Shown here in pieces: positions 37,771-45,528 of a DNA stretch of 57,906 nt. A model generated the notes under the pieces. It was not told where the DNA came from, made no database searches, and was given only the letters and a program-made list of their open reading frames with translations. The number at the start of each line of letters is the position of its first letter. Within the stretch, counting starts at the first letter, position 1. The position numbers were made by a program, and so were the translations under genes. This DNA comes from Planctomycetota bacterium (GTDB taxonomy: Bacteria; Planctomycetota; Phycisphaerae; Phycisphaerales; SM1A02): NCBI GenBank assembly GCA_027622195.1, contig JAQBZO010000010.1:1-57906 (forward strand). Direction: 5' to 3'.

Positions 37771-39198
37771 ATGCCCACCATGACCGCTTCTCATACCACC
37801 GAACTCACTACCTCCACTCGCACCGAAACTGATGCCTTCGGCCCGATCGCTGTTCGTGCCGATCGGTACTGGGGAGCGCAGACCGAGCGATCGCTTCATC
37901 ACTTTCCTTTCGGTGCAAGGATGCCGATCGCCCTCGTCCATGCGTTTGGACAATTGAAGGCTGCGTGCGCACTGGTCAACGGCGAACTCGGAAAGATCTC
38001 AACGACTGAACGGGACCTCATCGTGCGCGCTGCGACCGAAGTGTCATCTGGAGCACTCGATGATCACTTTCCTCTCAAAGTCTGGCAGACAGGATCTGGA
38101 ACGCAGTCCAATATGAACGCGAACGAGGTGATCTCGAATCGCGCGATCGAACTGGCGGGTGGAACGCTGGGAACGAAGAAGCCAATCCACCCCAACGATC
38201 ATGTGAATATGTGCCAGTCGAGCAATGACACATTCCCAACCGCGATGCACATTGCCACGGCTACTGAGATCGAGCGAACGCTGCTTCCTGCTCTTGAACG
38301 GCTGCGCAACGCACTCGACGAGAAGGCGCGCGCGTTCAGCTCCATTGTCAAGATTGGACGAACACACCTTCAAGACGCGGTGCCGTTGACTCTCGGGCAG
38401 GAGTTCTCTGGCTATGTGGCGCAAATCGATTTGTCGATCGATGCCATTCGTGCGACCCTTCCAGCGGTTCGTTCACTTGCGATCGGAGGAACCGCTGTCG
38501 GTACTGGTCTCAATGCTCCTGCGGGTTTTGGCGAGGCGGTTGCCAAGGTGCTCGCACTGCGCACATCGATCGCGTTCACGAGTGCCCCGAACAAGTTCGC
38601 GGCACTCGCTGGACATGAAGCGGTGGCGCATGCTTCTGGATCACTCGCAGTGGTGGCAGGTGCGCTCATGAAAATCGCGAACGACATTCGTTGGCTTTCG
38701 AGCGGACCTCGGTGTGGCATCGGTGAGATTGTGATTCCAGAGAACGAGCCTGGCTCGAGCATCATGCCTGGAAAAGTCAATCCCACACAGAGCGAGAGCA
38801 TGACGATGGTGTGCGTCCAAGTGTTTGGAAACAACACCGCCGTGCAATTCGGTGCGAGTCAGGGCAACTTTGAACTCAATGTGTTCAAGCCGGTGATTGC
38901 CGTCAATGTGCTTCAATCGATTGAATTGCTCGCTGGAACATGCGAGGCATTCCGTGAGTTCTGCGTGGCAGGCATCGAAGCCAATGAACAGCGCATTGCA
39001 CAACTCGTCGGAGAGAGTCTGATGCTTGTCACCGCGCTGGCTCCTGTCATTGGATACGACAAGGCGAGTGCCATCGCGAAGCATGCCCATCACAAGGGGA
39101 TGACTCTCCGCGAGGCGGCTCTTGCCCTTGGACATGTCGATGGCGCAACATTCGACCGCGTTGTTCGACCTGAGACGATGACTCGACCAGAAGCCTAG
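37771..39198 (+). CDS. fumC: Fumarate hydratase, class II
   Basis: 475 aa iron-free fumarase of the citric acid cycle, converting fumarate and L-malate, cytosolic. Seen are [44 protein letters not shown], and the signature [15 protein letters not shown] (about 328-342). A short non-conserved leader of about 20 residues precedes [11 protein letters not shown]. Start ATG 37771 or 37780. Class II fumarase is distinguished from aspartate ammonia-lyase by overall sequence only loosely, but this reads as FumC. Confidence 0.93.
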   Translation: MPTMTASHTTELTTSTRTETDAFGPIAVRADRYWGAQTERSLHHFPFGARMPIALVHAFGQLKAACALVNGELGKISTTERDLIVRAATEVSSGALDDHFPLKVWQTGSGTQSNMNANEVISNRAIELAGGTLGTKKPIHPNDHVNMCQSSNDTFPTAMHIATATEIERTLLPALERLRNALDEKARAFSSIVKIGRTHLQDAVPLTLGQEFSGYVAQIDLSIDAIRATLPAVRSLAIGGTAVGTGLNAPAGFGEAVAKVLALRTSIAFTSAPNKFAALAGHEAVAHASGSLAVVAGALMKIANDIRWLSSGPRCGIGEIVIPENEPGSSIMPGKVNPTQSESMTMVCVQVFGNNTAVQFGASQGNFELNVFKPVIAVNVLQSIELLAGTCEAFREFCVAGIEANEQRIAQLVGESLMLVTALAPVIGYDKASAIAKHAHHKGMTLREAALALGHVDGATFDRVVRPETMTRPEA

Positions 39199-39348
39199 AG
39201 GGCTTGGGTAGGCACATACACGAGACCCCTGCGGCAAGGGTGGCTGGCATCACTCCATCCTGCGACTCGCGAGCGTTTTAAAGGAATTTAATATGTTTGC
39301 TGGAAGGAGGATGTCCCAGTTCGGTCCCCTTTGAGACAATACCCGTTG

Positions 39349-39885
39349 ATGCGGAGCGAAGACTTTTTTGAAATCCTTGTCCGTCAGCATGCTTCCATGT
39401 TGACCGCCTATCTTCGTTCGTTGGCATTCGATGAAACGCTCGTCGATGATGCCTTTCAAGAGACGCTGATCACCGCGTGGCGACGCATAGACGAGTTTGA
39501 CCGCGAGCGCCCGTTTGGACCGTGGATGAGAGGCATCGCTCGCAACACACTTCTCGCACTCGCACGCAAGAAGAGGCGATACAAGACGCATCTGGTGGCA
39601 CTGCTTGAAGAACGCGTTGCGGCGCAAATGAACCATATCGATGCTCGTTCTGGAGACACCTTCGCCGAGCGGATGGAAACACTCCGCGATTGCATTGCAT
39701 CACTCAACGAGGAACATCGCGACGCGGTCGATCTGGTGTATGTCCGCGGCATGGACTCGCGCACAGCCGCCACCGCCGCTGGGCTCACCGACGAAACATT
39801 CCGCAAGCGCCTGTACCGAGCACGACTCGCACTCGCCGACTGCTTACGAACCAAGGGAGCATTTATCGACGAGGTCTCAGCATGA
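39349..39885 (+). CDS. ECF-type RNA polymerase sigma factor
   Basis: 178 aa with sigma region 2 (LVRQHASMLTAYLRSLAFDETLVDDAFQETLITAWRRIDEFD, then PFGPWMRGIARNTLL) and region 4 (LNEEHRDAVDLVYVRGMDSRTAATAAGLTDETFRKRLYRARLAL). ECF factors switch on genes in response to envelope signals. The start is ATG 39349 or an in-frame TTG at 39331; a strong AAGGAGG at 39304-39310 is 20 nt before that TTG. The stop overlaps the partner gene by 4 bp. Its regulon cannot be read here. Confidence 0.88.
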   Translation: MRSEDFFEILVRQHASMLTAYLRSLAFDETLVDDAFQETLITAWRRIDEFDRERPFGPWMRGIARNTLLALARKKRRYKTHLVALLEERVAAQMNHIDARSGDTFAERMETLRDCIASLNEEHRDAVDLVYVRGMDSRTAATAAGLTDETFRKRLYRARLALADCLRTKGAFIDEVSA

Positions 39886-41021
39886 ACAACATTCCAGACG
39901 ATCTTCTGCATGACGAGTTTGAGCTGGTCTCTGAGAATCCCAAGCGTGCGGCGGATAGTGCCGCGGTCCACGGTCTCTTGTCGCTGCTTGGCCCTGATGA
40001 AAACACGTGCACGAAACTGCGCGTTCGCCGCGCCATGGACGCGATTCGCAATGACGGAACTGCTCTTCGTCGTTGGCGCATTGGATCATGGTCGAAGTCC
40101 GCTCGGGCTGCCGTGGTGCTCGCCGCAGCATCGCTCGCGCTTGTGTTCCTCGTGCTTCAGGTTGAAGAGAGTAATGCCGAAGATGTCCTCGCGAAACTCG
40201 TGGATGCAACACAGCGCATGACGAATCGTTCGTACACCGTTTCGACTCGCCAATTCAGTCAGCAGTACGGATTCGAGACTCGCGCCACGCTCGACCTCGG
40301 GTCTGATGGACGTTTTCTTTTTTCGTTTTTGGATTCTCCGCAGCGCCCTGATTCCAGCGGACGCGCGATGAGAAACCCCATGATGGATGACTTCCGTCCG
40401 ATGTTTGGATTTGATGGCGATTCATTCTGGATGGCCGCCCCTCGCAACCGCTACGTGCAAGGGAAAGACCCTGGTGTCATGCGTCAACTGCTCTTCACTG
40501 AAGAGTCGACTGATTCCACAGTGATGACACTCGAGCCGATTCTTGAATTGCTCCAGGATGGTTACGAAGTTCGCATGAATCGACCGAAGCGTGATGCGAC
40601 GGGGCGACTCATCGTCGTGGTGGATGCGCATCGGCATCCGAGGGAGGCATCGCCACGTCCAATCAACAGCGGAAAGGTGCCTCATGGAAAGGCGAAAGGT
40701 GATCCACGCGGCGGTCGTTTCCACAGGGACATGTGGCACGATGCCCCACCGAGAGACGTGCGAATCATCGTCGACGGATCGAACTACGAGATCATCTCTC
40801 TTGACGCGCGATGGACAGGCAATGACAAGCAAGTCAACCGGCAAGTGGTCATCGAGGAGGGAACTCCGCATGCGTATGACAGCAGTTGGTTCGATGCGTC
40901 GGGGCACGGACTTGAAGAGACTCAATTCCTTGAGCGAGAAGACGGAATGGGTGGTCCCATGCGTGGAGTTGGAGATCCATCACGCGGGAAGCGACCTCGC
41001 CCTCGACCCGATCAGGGTTGA
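39882..41021 (+). CDS. Membrane partner of the ECF sigma factor, with LolA/MucB-like outer domain
   Basis: 379 aa. A cytoplasmic segment of about 70 residues, one membrane helix (75-93), then an outer domain (about 95-330) with a LolA/MucB-like beginning (EDVLAKLVDATQRMTNRSYTVSTRQ). A basic, disordered C-terminus follows. The ATGA overlap with the sigma gene suggests an anti-sigma or sensor role. I see no zinc HxxxCxxC anti-sigma motif, so the mechanism is open. It ends 10 bp inside the convergent oxidoreductase gene. Confidence 0.65.
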   Translation: MNNIPDDLLHDEFELVSENPKRAADSAAVHGLLSLLGPDENTCTKLRVRRAMDAIRNDGTALRRWRIGSWSKSARAAVVLAAASLALVFLVLQVEESNAEDVLAKLVDATQRMTNRSYTVSTRQFSQQYGFETRATLDLGSDGRFLFSFLDSPQRPDSSGRAMRNPMMDDFRPMFGFDGDSFWMAAPRNRYVQGKDPGVMRQLLFTEESTDSTVMTLEPILELLQDGYEVRMNRPKRDATGRLIVVVDAHRHPREASPRPINSGKVPHGKAKGDPRGGRFHRDMWHDAPPRDVRIIVDGSNYEIISLDARWTGNDKQVNRQVVIEEGTPHAYDSSWFDASGHGLEETQFLEREDGMGGPMRGVGDPSRGKRPRPRPDQG

Positions 41022-42163
41022 TGTGGACCGAGCCATCCGTTCCAGACATCTTCAGCGTGACCGAAAGCAAGCGTCATCCCTGAATTCCCTGCGCCGATCA
41101 AGACTCGGCAACCTGGTTGAGGTTCTTCGCACACGATGACTCGTTGTCGATTTCGCACCTGCCGTCCGACCCATCGATACTCAATCGTGAAATCACGCAG
41201 TCGCGCGTAGCGGCGAAACTCGCGCATGATCATCTCGTTGACAATCTCCTTATCGAATGGATCCTCCGCGGCATCGGCGAACTCGTGACTGTCGCCAATG
41301 CAGACGGATCCATCAGCATGCTGTGCCGCGAGCACATGTATGCCATAGCGATCAAGTTCAGGAGCGCGCGCAGCCACCTCGCCCCGCAGTTGATCGATTG
41401 TTGGAAGCCCTTGCATCGAGTCGTAGTGGCGAAGTGAAAGTCCAGTCGCCATCATCGGTCCAAAGTCCCAGGCGCGCGGTTGTTCGACCGTCTGCATCAT
41501 CTGCATCTTGCATGTCTCGATGTGCTGCGCCTCGAACACCTCTGGGAAGAGGCTGTGCGATTGATCTCCCGTTGCAACGATGACTCGAGGAGCGGTGAAC
41601 CGAGATCCATCGGTGCAACACACCAGTGGCATTTCAATCGATCCGACTTGCGTTCGGAAACGGAAGTCAACACCGTAGGTGTCTCGAAGCCAGATCGGAA
41701 GTCGGCGCATCGTTTCTGGTGGATCGACGCACATTTCCAAATCGCTCGAAAAACCGCCCAGCACGCTCTCTGGGTTGGCGCTCGGCGATCGCTCAAGGAC
41801 CTGCGCTTTCTCGAGCCACTTCACGCTGTACCCGCGCTCGGGGGCAACGGCGACGAACTCGCGCATCACTTGGAGTTCGCATTCGCTCGCCGCAAGATAA
41901 ATGCATCCATCGGTGCGAGTCCAGAGGTGCGCCGCCGTTGCAACAGATTTCCATGTCGCGACCGATCGCTTCGCTAAGGGCAACACTTCGGCGGTGAGTC
42001 CTGTCGGCCAGATCATGCCGAAGTTTCGAATCGATGCGCCGCGCGCCTCCTTGTCACGCTCAAGGACGGTCACGCGCAGACCGCGCTTGGCAGCTTCATA
42101 GGCGCACGCAATACCAAGAATGCCAGCACCGACGATGATTACATCACTTTGATTCGTTTTCAT
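41012..42163 (-). CDS. FAD-dependent oxidoreductase, TIGR03364-like
   Basis: 383 aa. FAD site VIIVGAGILGIACAYEAAKRG, then GASIRNFGMIWP, which is typical of the TIGR03364 group of glycine-oxidase-like enzymes found with phosphonate genes, and a C-terminal VLIGAGNSGMTLAFGHAEDV. The reaction is probably oxidative deamination or demethylation of an amine. The phosphonate link is from the family, not from this locus. Its ATG overlaps the MFS stop by 4 bp, so the transporter may import its substrate. Confidence 0.78.
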   Translation of the reverse strand: MKTNQSDVIIVGAGILGIACAYEAAKRGLRVTVLERDKEARGASIRNFGMIWPTGLTAEVLPLAKRSVATWKSVATAAHLWTRTDGCIYLAASECELQVMREFVAVAPERGYSVKWLEKAQVLERSPSANPESVLGGFSSDLEMCVDPPETMRRLPIWLRDTYGVDFRFRTQVGSIEMPLVCCTDGSRFTAPRVIVATGDQSHSLFPEVFEAQHIETCKMQMMQTVEQPRAWDFGPMMATGLSLRHYDSMQGLPTIDQLRGEVAARAPELDRYGIHVLAAQHADGSVCIGDSHEFADAAEDPFDKEIVNEMIMREFRRYARLRDFTIEYRWVGRQVRNRQRVIVCEEPQPGCRVLIGAGNSGMTLAFGHAEDVWNGWLGPHQP

Positions 42164-43527
42164 TCGAGAGTTCTCGTCGGCGCGTCAGGTTCGCGAGCAT
42201 CGGGTCTTCGGTCGGTGATTTGCGGAAGGTCAATCGATCCTCCACCAAGGTCGAATCCTAGGGTTTGCAGGTAAAGATCGAAACTCTGGTGGATTTTGAA
42301 TCGACGCGGTTCGATCGCGGCGAGAAGGAACAACGTCATCAACCGCATGAGTCCAGTCGCGACGAAGATTGCGACAAATCCAGTGCGATCGACTCCGACC
42401 TCTCGAAGAATAGTCGCCCCGAGGAGCGATCCTCCCACCATCGCGGCGGCGTTCGCAATGTTGTACAGGGTCAACACACTCGTGCGTCGCTCGCTCGGAA
42501 TCACATCGAATACCAGCAGGAATGTGGCCGTTTCCCAGCAAGCCCACGCGATACCAACGGCGAATTGAATGGCGCAAAGCCAATAGATGCTGTCCGACAC
42601 AAGCCAGAGCGTCGTCATCGGAACGATGCCGATGCCTCCGAGCCAGAGAGGTACACCGGGACCGTATCGCTTGGCGAGTCGACCGACGCCGGGCATGGCA
42701 ATGACCTTCGCGATGAAGGTAATGGCGAAGACCAACATGAGTTGCCAATACTCGAATCCCAGTTGCTCGAGCATGTAGGGAGTAAAGAACGCTCCCGACA
42801 CCTGCACTGAAAAGACCACTGCGATCATGTAGAGCAAAAGCGATCGCGTCGAACGATCTGAAAAGTCGCGCTGTAAGACGCGTGGAGACGGTGGCTCAAT
42901 CGCTCGCGCGAGTTCCGGTTGCGGTTCGCCATGTTTCGAAAGAAGCCAAGTGGAGATACTCCGCGCCACGAATGCAATGGCGAAGACGAATGCGAACGCA
43001 TCCATCACTTGATTGGTGCGCTACCCCCACTGCAAAATGAGTCCGCCACATAATCCAATGCCAAGAAAGACTTGGACTGTTCGATTGCGACTGGTGAAAA
43101 AGTGCGTCGAAATCATTCGGGGCACGAGCGTTGGCACCCAAGCTTGCCAAGGTGGAGCGGTCGCGAATCCGGCACCCCAGTACAGCGTCACGAGGCCGTA
43201 AAGAACGGCGGGATGAATCGATCCACTCCATGCGCATGCGGTCAGCACTCCGAGTGAAATGGCTTGAATCCCTGCATTGAGCGTGACCCATGCGCGGAGA
43301 CTTCCGAGCCAACGCACTCCCCAAGGTGTTGCTCCGTGCAAGAGCGCGCCAAAGAGAACTGGCACTGTCCCGACGAGTGCTGCATCAACTTGTGAGAGTC
43401 CAGCAGCGAGCGCGAACGCAACGAAATATGCCTCCGTAACGCCCACCATGAGCGCGAATGCTGCTCCATCCAGTTGGAGCAGTCGCAGGTTTCGATGCAA
43501 TTCCTTGATTCTGAGTGCGGCGCGCAC
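42160..43527 (-). pseudogene. MFS transporter interrupted by an in-frame stop
   Basis: From GTG 43527 the sequence encodes about five membrane helices (LLQLDGAAFALMVGVTEAYF..., ending GGLILQWG), and stops at TAG 43021-43023. The same frame continues after the stop with the sixth helix (MDAFAFVFAIAFVARSIS) and helices 7-12, down to TGA 42160. The second part could start at GTG 43008 or ATG 43005. The break is between helices 5 and 6, not at the domain boundary, so two working halves are unlikely. The result would be a nonsense mutation, a base error, or read-through. It overlaps the downstream oxidoreductase ATG by 4 bp. Confidence 0.8.
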
Positions 43528-43577
43528 GAGAGTGGAAGGCTATACGCGAACAAGTGCGGCGATTCGAGCGGCAAGGA

Positions 43578-43605
43578 TTGCCCAACCGATGTATGGGTTT
43601 ATAGT
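43578..43605 (+). promoter_or_regulatory. Sigma70-type promoter of the truncated beta-helix gene
   Basis: -35 TTGCCC at 43578-43583 and -10 TATAGT at 43600-43605 with 16 nt between them. A TGGAGG ribosome binding site follows at 43615-43620, 6 nt before ATG 43627. Confidence 0.55.
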
Positions 43606-43626
43606 TCTTGGGTCTGGAGGATTTCT

Positions 43627-43887
43627 ATGGCGGGTCAACAATTGAATCAATCGGGTTGTATATTCGTCACCGCATGCGCGTCGGCACTTTGTTCGGCATC
43701 GTCGTGGGGCACAAATCGTCATGTCGGCAGTGGGCAGGCGTACACCACTGTTCAGGCAGCGGTCAATGCCGCGGCCAACGGTGATGTGATTCTCGTTCAT
43801 CCAGGCACCTACATGGTGTTGGGAGGAGCGAGTCGAGGTGCGACGGGGCGCACGAGCGAAGCGAAGTCCGCCACGGCGCGCCGATGA
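43627..43887 (+). pseudogene. 5' end of a secreted right-handed beta-helix protein, truncated
   Basis: 87 codons from ATG 43627. A signal-like start (MAGQQLNQSGCIFVTACASALC) is followed by RHVGSGQAYTTVQAAVNAAANGDVILVHPGTY, the typical opening of surface beta-helix proteins. After that (about 43815) the sequence loses all similarity and ends in a basic run (RGATGRTSEAKSATARR). A promoter and ribosome binding site are intact, so this looks like a deletion or rearrangement joined to foreign sequence next to tRNA-Pro. Confidence 0.6.
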
Positions 43888-43897
43888 TGAGCACGCC

Positions 43898-43934
43898 ATT
43901 CGCCAATGCATGCCATCGGCATGCGTTGGCGAAT
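43898..43934. repeat. 17-bp inverted repeat with 3-nt loop
   Basis: ATTCGCCAATGCATGCC (43898-43914), loop ATC, then GGCATGCGTTGGCGAAT (43918-43934). All 17 positions pair, with one T-G wobble. No T-run follows directly, so it is not a standard terminator. It lies between the truncated gene and the tRNA terminator. Confidence 0.85.
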
Positions 43935-43953
43935 ACAGCCGGACTCAAACGAG

Positions 43954-43985
43954 AAAAACGGAAGGCGTTTTGGCCTTCCGTTTTT
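43954..43985 (-). terminator. Bidirectional rho-independent terminator after tRNA-Pro
   Basis: Stem AAAAACGGAAGGC (43954-43966) pairs with GCCTTCCGTTTTT (43973-43985) around a 6-nt loop. A T-run is present on either strand; on the minus strand it ends the two-tRNA transcript. Confidence 0.9.
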
Positions 43986-43996
43986 CGAGTAACGAG

Positions 43997-44070
43997 TCGG
44001 GCTGGCGGGATTTGAACCCACGACCTTTTGACCCCCAGTCAAACGCGCTACCAAACTGCGCTACAACCCG
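43997..44070 (-). tRNA. tRNA-Pro(GGG)
   Basis: Acceptor CGGGTTG pairs with CAGCCCG; D arm with TAGCGCAGTTTGGTAGCGC; anticodon loop CTGGGGG (anticodon GGG) in a TTTGA/TCAAA stem; T loop TTCAAAT; discriminator A. CCA is not encoded. It follows tRNA-Ser(GGA) by 28 bp. Confidence 0.96.
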
Positions 44071-44098
44071 CGTCATGGAGCGGACCACATGGTCCGAA

Positions 44099-44185
44099 CG
44101 GACAGGGGGAGATTCGAACTCCCGATACGGTTACCCGTACACAGCATTTCCAATGCTGCTCCTTCAACCACTCGGACACCTGTCC
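44099..44185 (-). tRNA. tRNA-Ser(GGA)
   Basis: 87 nt. Acceptor GGACAGG pairs with CCTGTCC; anticodon loop TGGAAAT with GGA; a long variable arm (GTACGGGTAACCGTAT) typical of serine; T loop TTCGAAT; discriminator G. A -10-like TACACT lies at 44197-44202 (minus strand). A short GGACC/GGTCC palindrome separates it from tRNA-Pro. Confidence 0.96.
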
Positions 44186-44213
44186 TCGAGTCGCGTAGTG
44201 TAGCGGCAATCCG

Positions 44214-44918
44214 ATGAATGATCCGCTCAATGGACTCCTCGTCCTCGACAAACCGATCGGTATGACAAGCATGCGCGCAGTCGAAATCGTGCGACATCGT
44301 GCGGGAAAAGCACGAACTGGACACGCTGGAACCCTTGATCCTCTCGCCACGGGAGTCCTGATTCTTGCAATCGGGCGCGCGACGAAATCCATCGAATCCC
44401 TCATGGCGACCGAGAAGCGATACGAGACCACAATCGATCTCTCGGCATTCACTGAAACAGACGACGCCGAGGCGGATCGCATCGAGGTCGACATCAAGTG
44501 CGCGCCGTCGGAGTCGGATATTCGACAGGCACTGGACGCGATGACTGGGAATGTGATGCAGACTCCTCCCCGATTCAGTGCGATCAAGTTGGGAGGGCAT
44601 CGCTCATACGACCTTGCTCGACGCGGTGTGAGTGATGCCCCCACTCCAGCCGCGCGGATGATCAAGATCCATTCGATTGTGGTGACGGCGTTCGACTATC
44701 CGCGCATCGCGCTTTCGATTCACTGCGACAAGGGAACCTATGTGCGTTCAATTGCGCGCGAACTTGGAGTGCGCCTTGGCACCGGAGGACACTGCCTCTC
44801 GATTCGCCGCACCGCCGTTGGAGAGTACGGACTCGACCGCGCTGTGACGATCGAAGCACTTCCGGTATGCATCACACAAGAGGCGTTACTTCCGCTGCCT
44901 TCTCTGCCAGTTCACTAG
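44214..44918 (+). CDS. truB: tRNA pseudouridine-55 synthase
   Basis: 234 aa enzyme that isomerises U55 in the T loop of tRNAs. It has GLLVLDKPIGMTS, the catalytic D42 in GHAGTLDPLATG, RFSAIKLGG and KGTYVRSIARELG. It is shorter than E. coli TruB because the C-terminal PUA-type domain is reduced. Lies next to two tRNA genes. The 3' end overlaps convergent lspA by 47 bp. Confidence 0.93.
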   Translation: MNDPLNGLLVLDKPIGMTSMRAVEIVRHRAGKARTGHAGTLDPLATGVLILAIGRATKSIESLMATEKRYETTIDLSAFTETDDAEADRIEVDIKCAPSESDIRQALDAMTGNVMQTPPRFSAIKLGGHRSYDLARRGVSDAPTPAARMIKIHSIVVTAFDYPRIALSIHCDKGTYVRSIARELGVRLGTGGHCLSIRRTAVGEYGLDRAVTIEALPVCITQEALLPLPSLPVH

Positions 44919-45525
44919 CTCTGCGCTGATCTTCGCGGCGCGAATAGATGATGAGAATGGTCATCCCTGCGAGCAACAGCATGTCTGCCACGTTGAAAAT
45001 CCAAGGGAACACTTCGGGTCCTGCGTTCGGCCATGACCAACCGAAGGGCAGATTCCATCTTGGCATCAGATACAAGAAGTCACGCACAGCGCCAACGAAG
45101 AGTCGGTCATACAGATTGCCGAGTCCACCCGCGAGCACGAGTCCGAGTCCAATGTGCGCGAGAGTCGAACGCCTCGTGGTCCATGTGCCAAAAATCCAGA
45201 GCCCCACTGCCACAGCGGCGCATGTGAAGAGGACAAAGACGGATCGTTGCTGTTGTCCGATGCCGAAGATTGCGCCGTGATTCAGGACGAGGCGAAAATC
45301 GAGCAGATCACCAGGCAATACTTGGACTCCATCATGCCACGGCAATCGAAAGGCTGCGTTTCCGACGATTTCGGGAGAGGGTAGGTCGATGGGATCTGGA
45401 GCGACGAACTCGAATGCCAACCGCTTGGTGGTGAGGTCAGCGAAGAGTCCAAGCGTGAGTGTGATGAGCAACACCGCCCACGCGGAGGGACAGCGCCACG
45501 CTAGTGTTCCAGAGAGTGAATCCAT
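44872..45525 (-). CDS. lspA: Lipoprotein signal peptidase (signal peptidase II)
   Basis: 217 aa membrane aspartic protease that cleaves prolipoprotein signal peptides. Four membrane helices, with the aspartate motifs GNLYDR and FNVADML, and the usual NHGAIFG. It is longer than E. coli LspA because of an insert after the first helix (DPIDLPSPEIV...). Starts 3 bp after the DksA-like stop, so both are probably one operon. Confidence 0.93.
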   Translation of the reverse strand: MDSLSGTLAWRCPSAWAVLLITLTLGLFADLTTKRLAFEFVAPDPIDLPSPEIVGNAAFRLPWHDGVQVLPGDLLDFRLVLNHGAIFGIGQQQRSVFVLFTCAAVAVGLWIFGTWTTRRSTLAHIGLGLVLAGGLGNLYDRLFVGAVRDFLYLMPRWNLPFGWSWPNAGPEVFPWIFNVADMLLLAGMTILIIYSRREDQRRASELAEKAAEVTPLV

Positions 45526-45528
45526 GGA

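Noticed and set aside
39311-39334. Seven-codon ORF (MSQFGPL) after AAGGAGG, before the ECF sigma gene
   Set aside because: The Shine-Dalgarno sequence touches the ATG with no spacing, so initiation there is unlikely; kept only as a note for the sigma start.
43005-43023. Reading the MFS transporter as two proper half-transporters
   Set aside because: The stop falls between helices 5 and 6, and the possible GTG/ATG starts have no ribosome binding site, so a natural split is unlikely.
43838-44203. Plus-strand frame containing WRDLNPRPFDPQSNALP
   Set aside because: It is the translation of the antisense tRNA-Pro and tRNA-Ser genes, not a protein gene.
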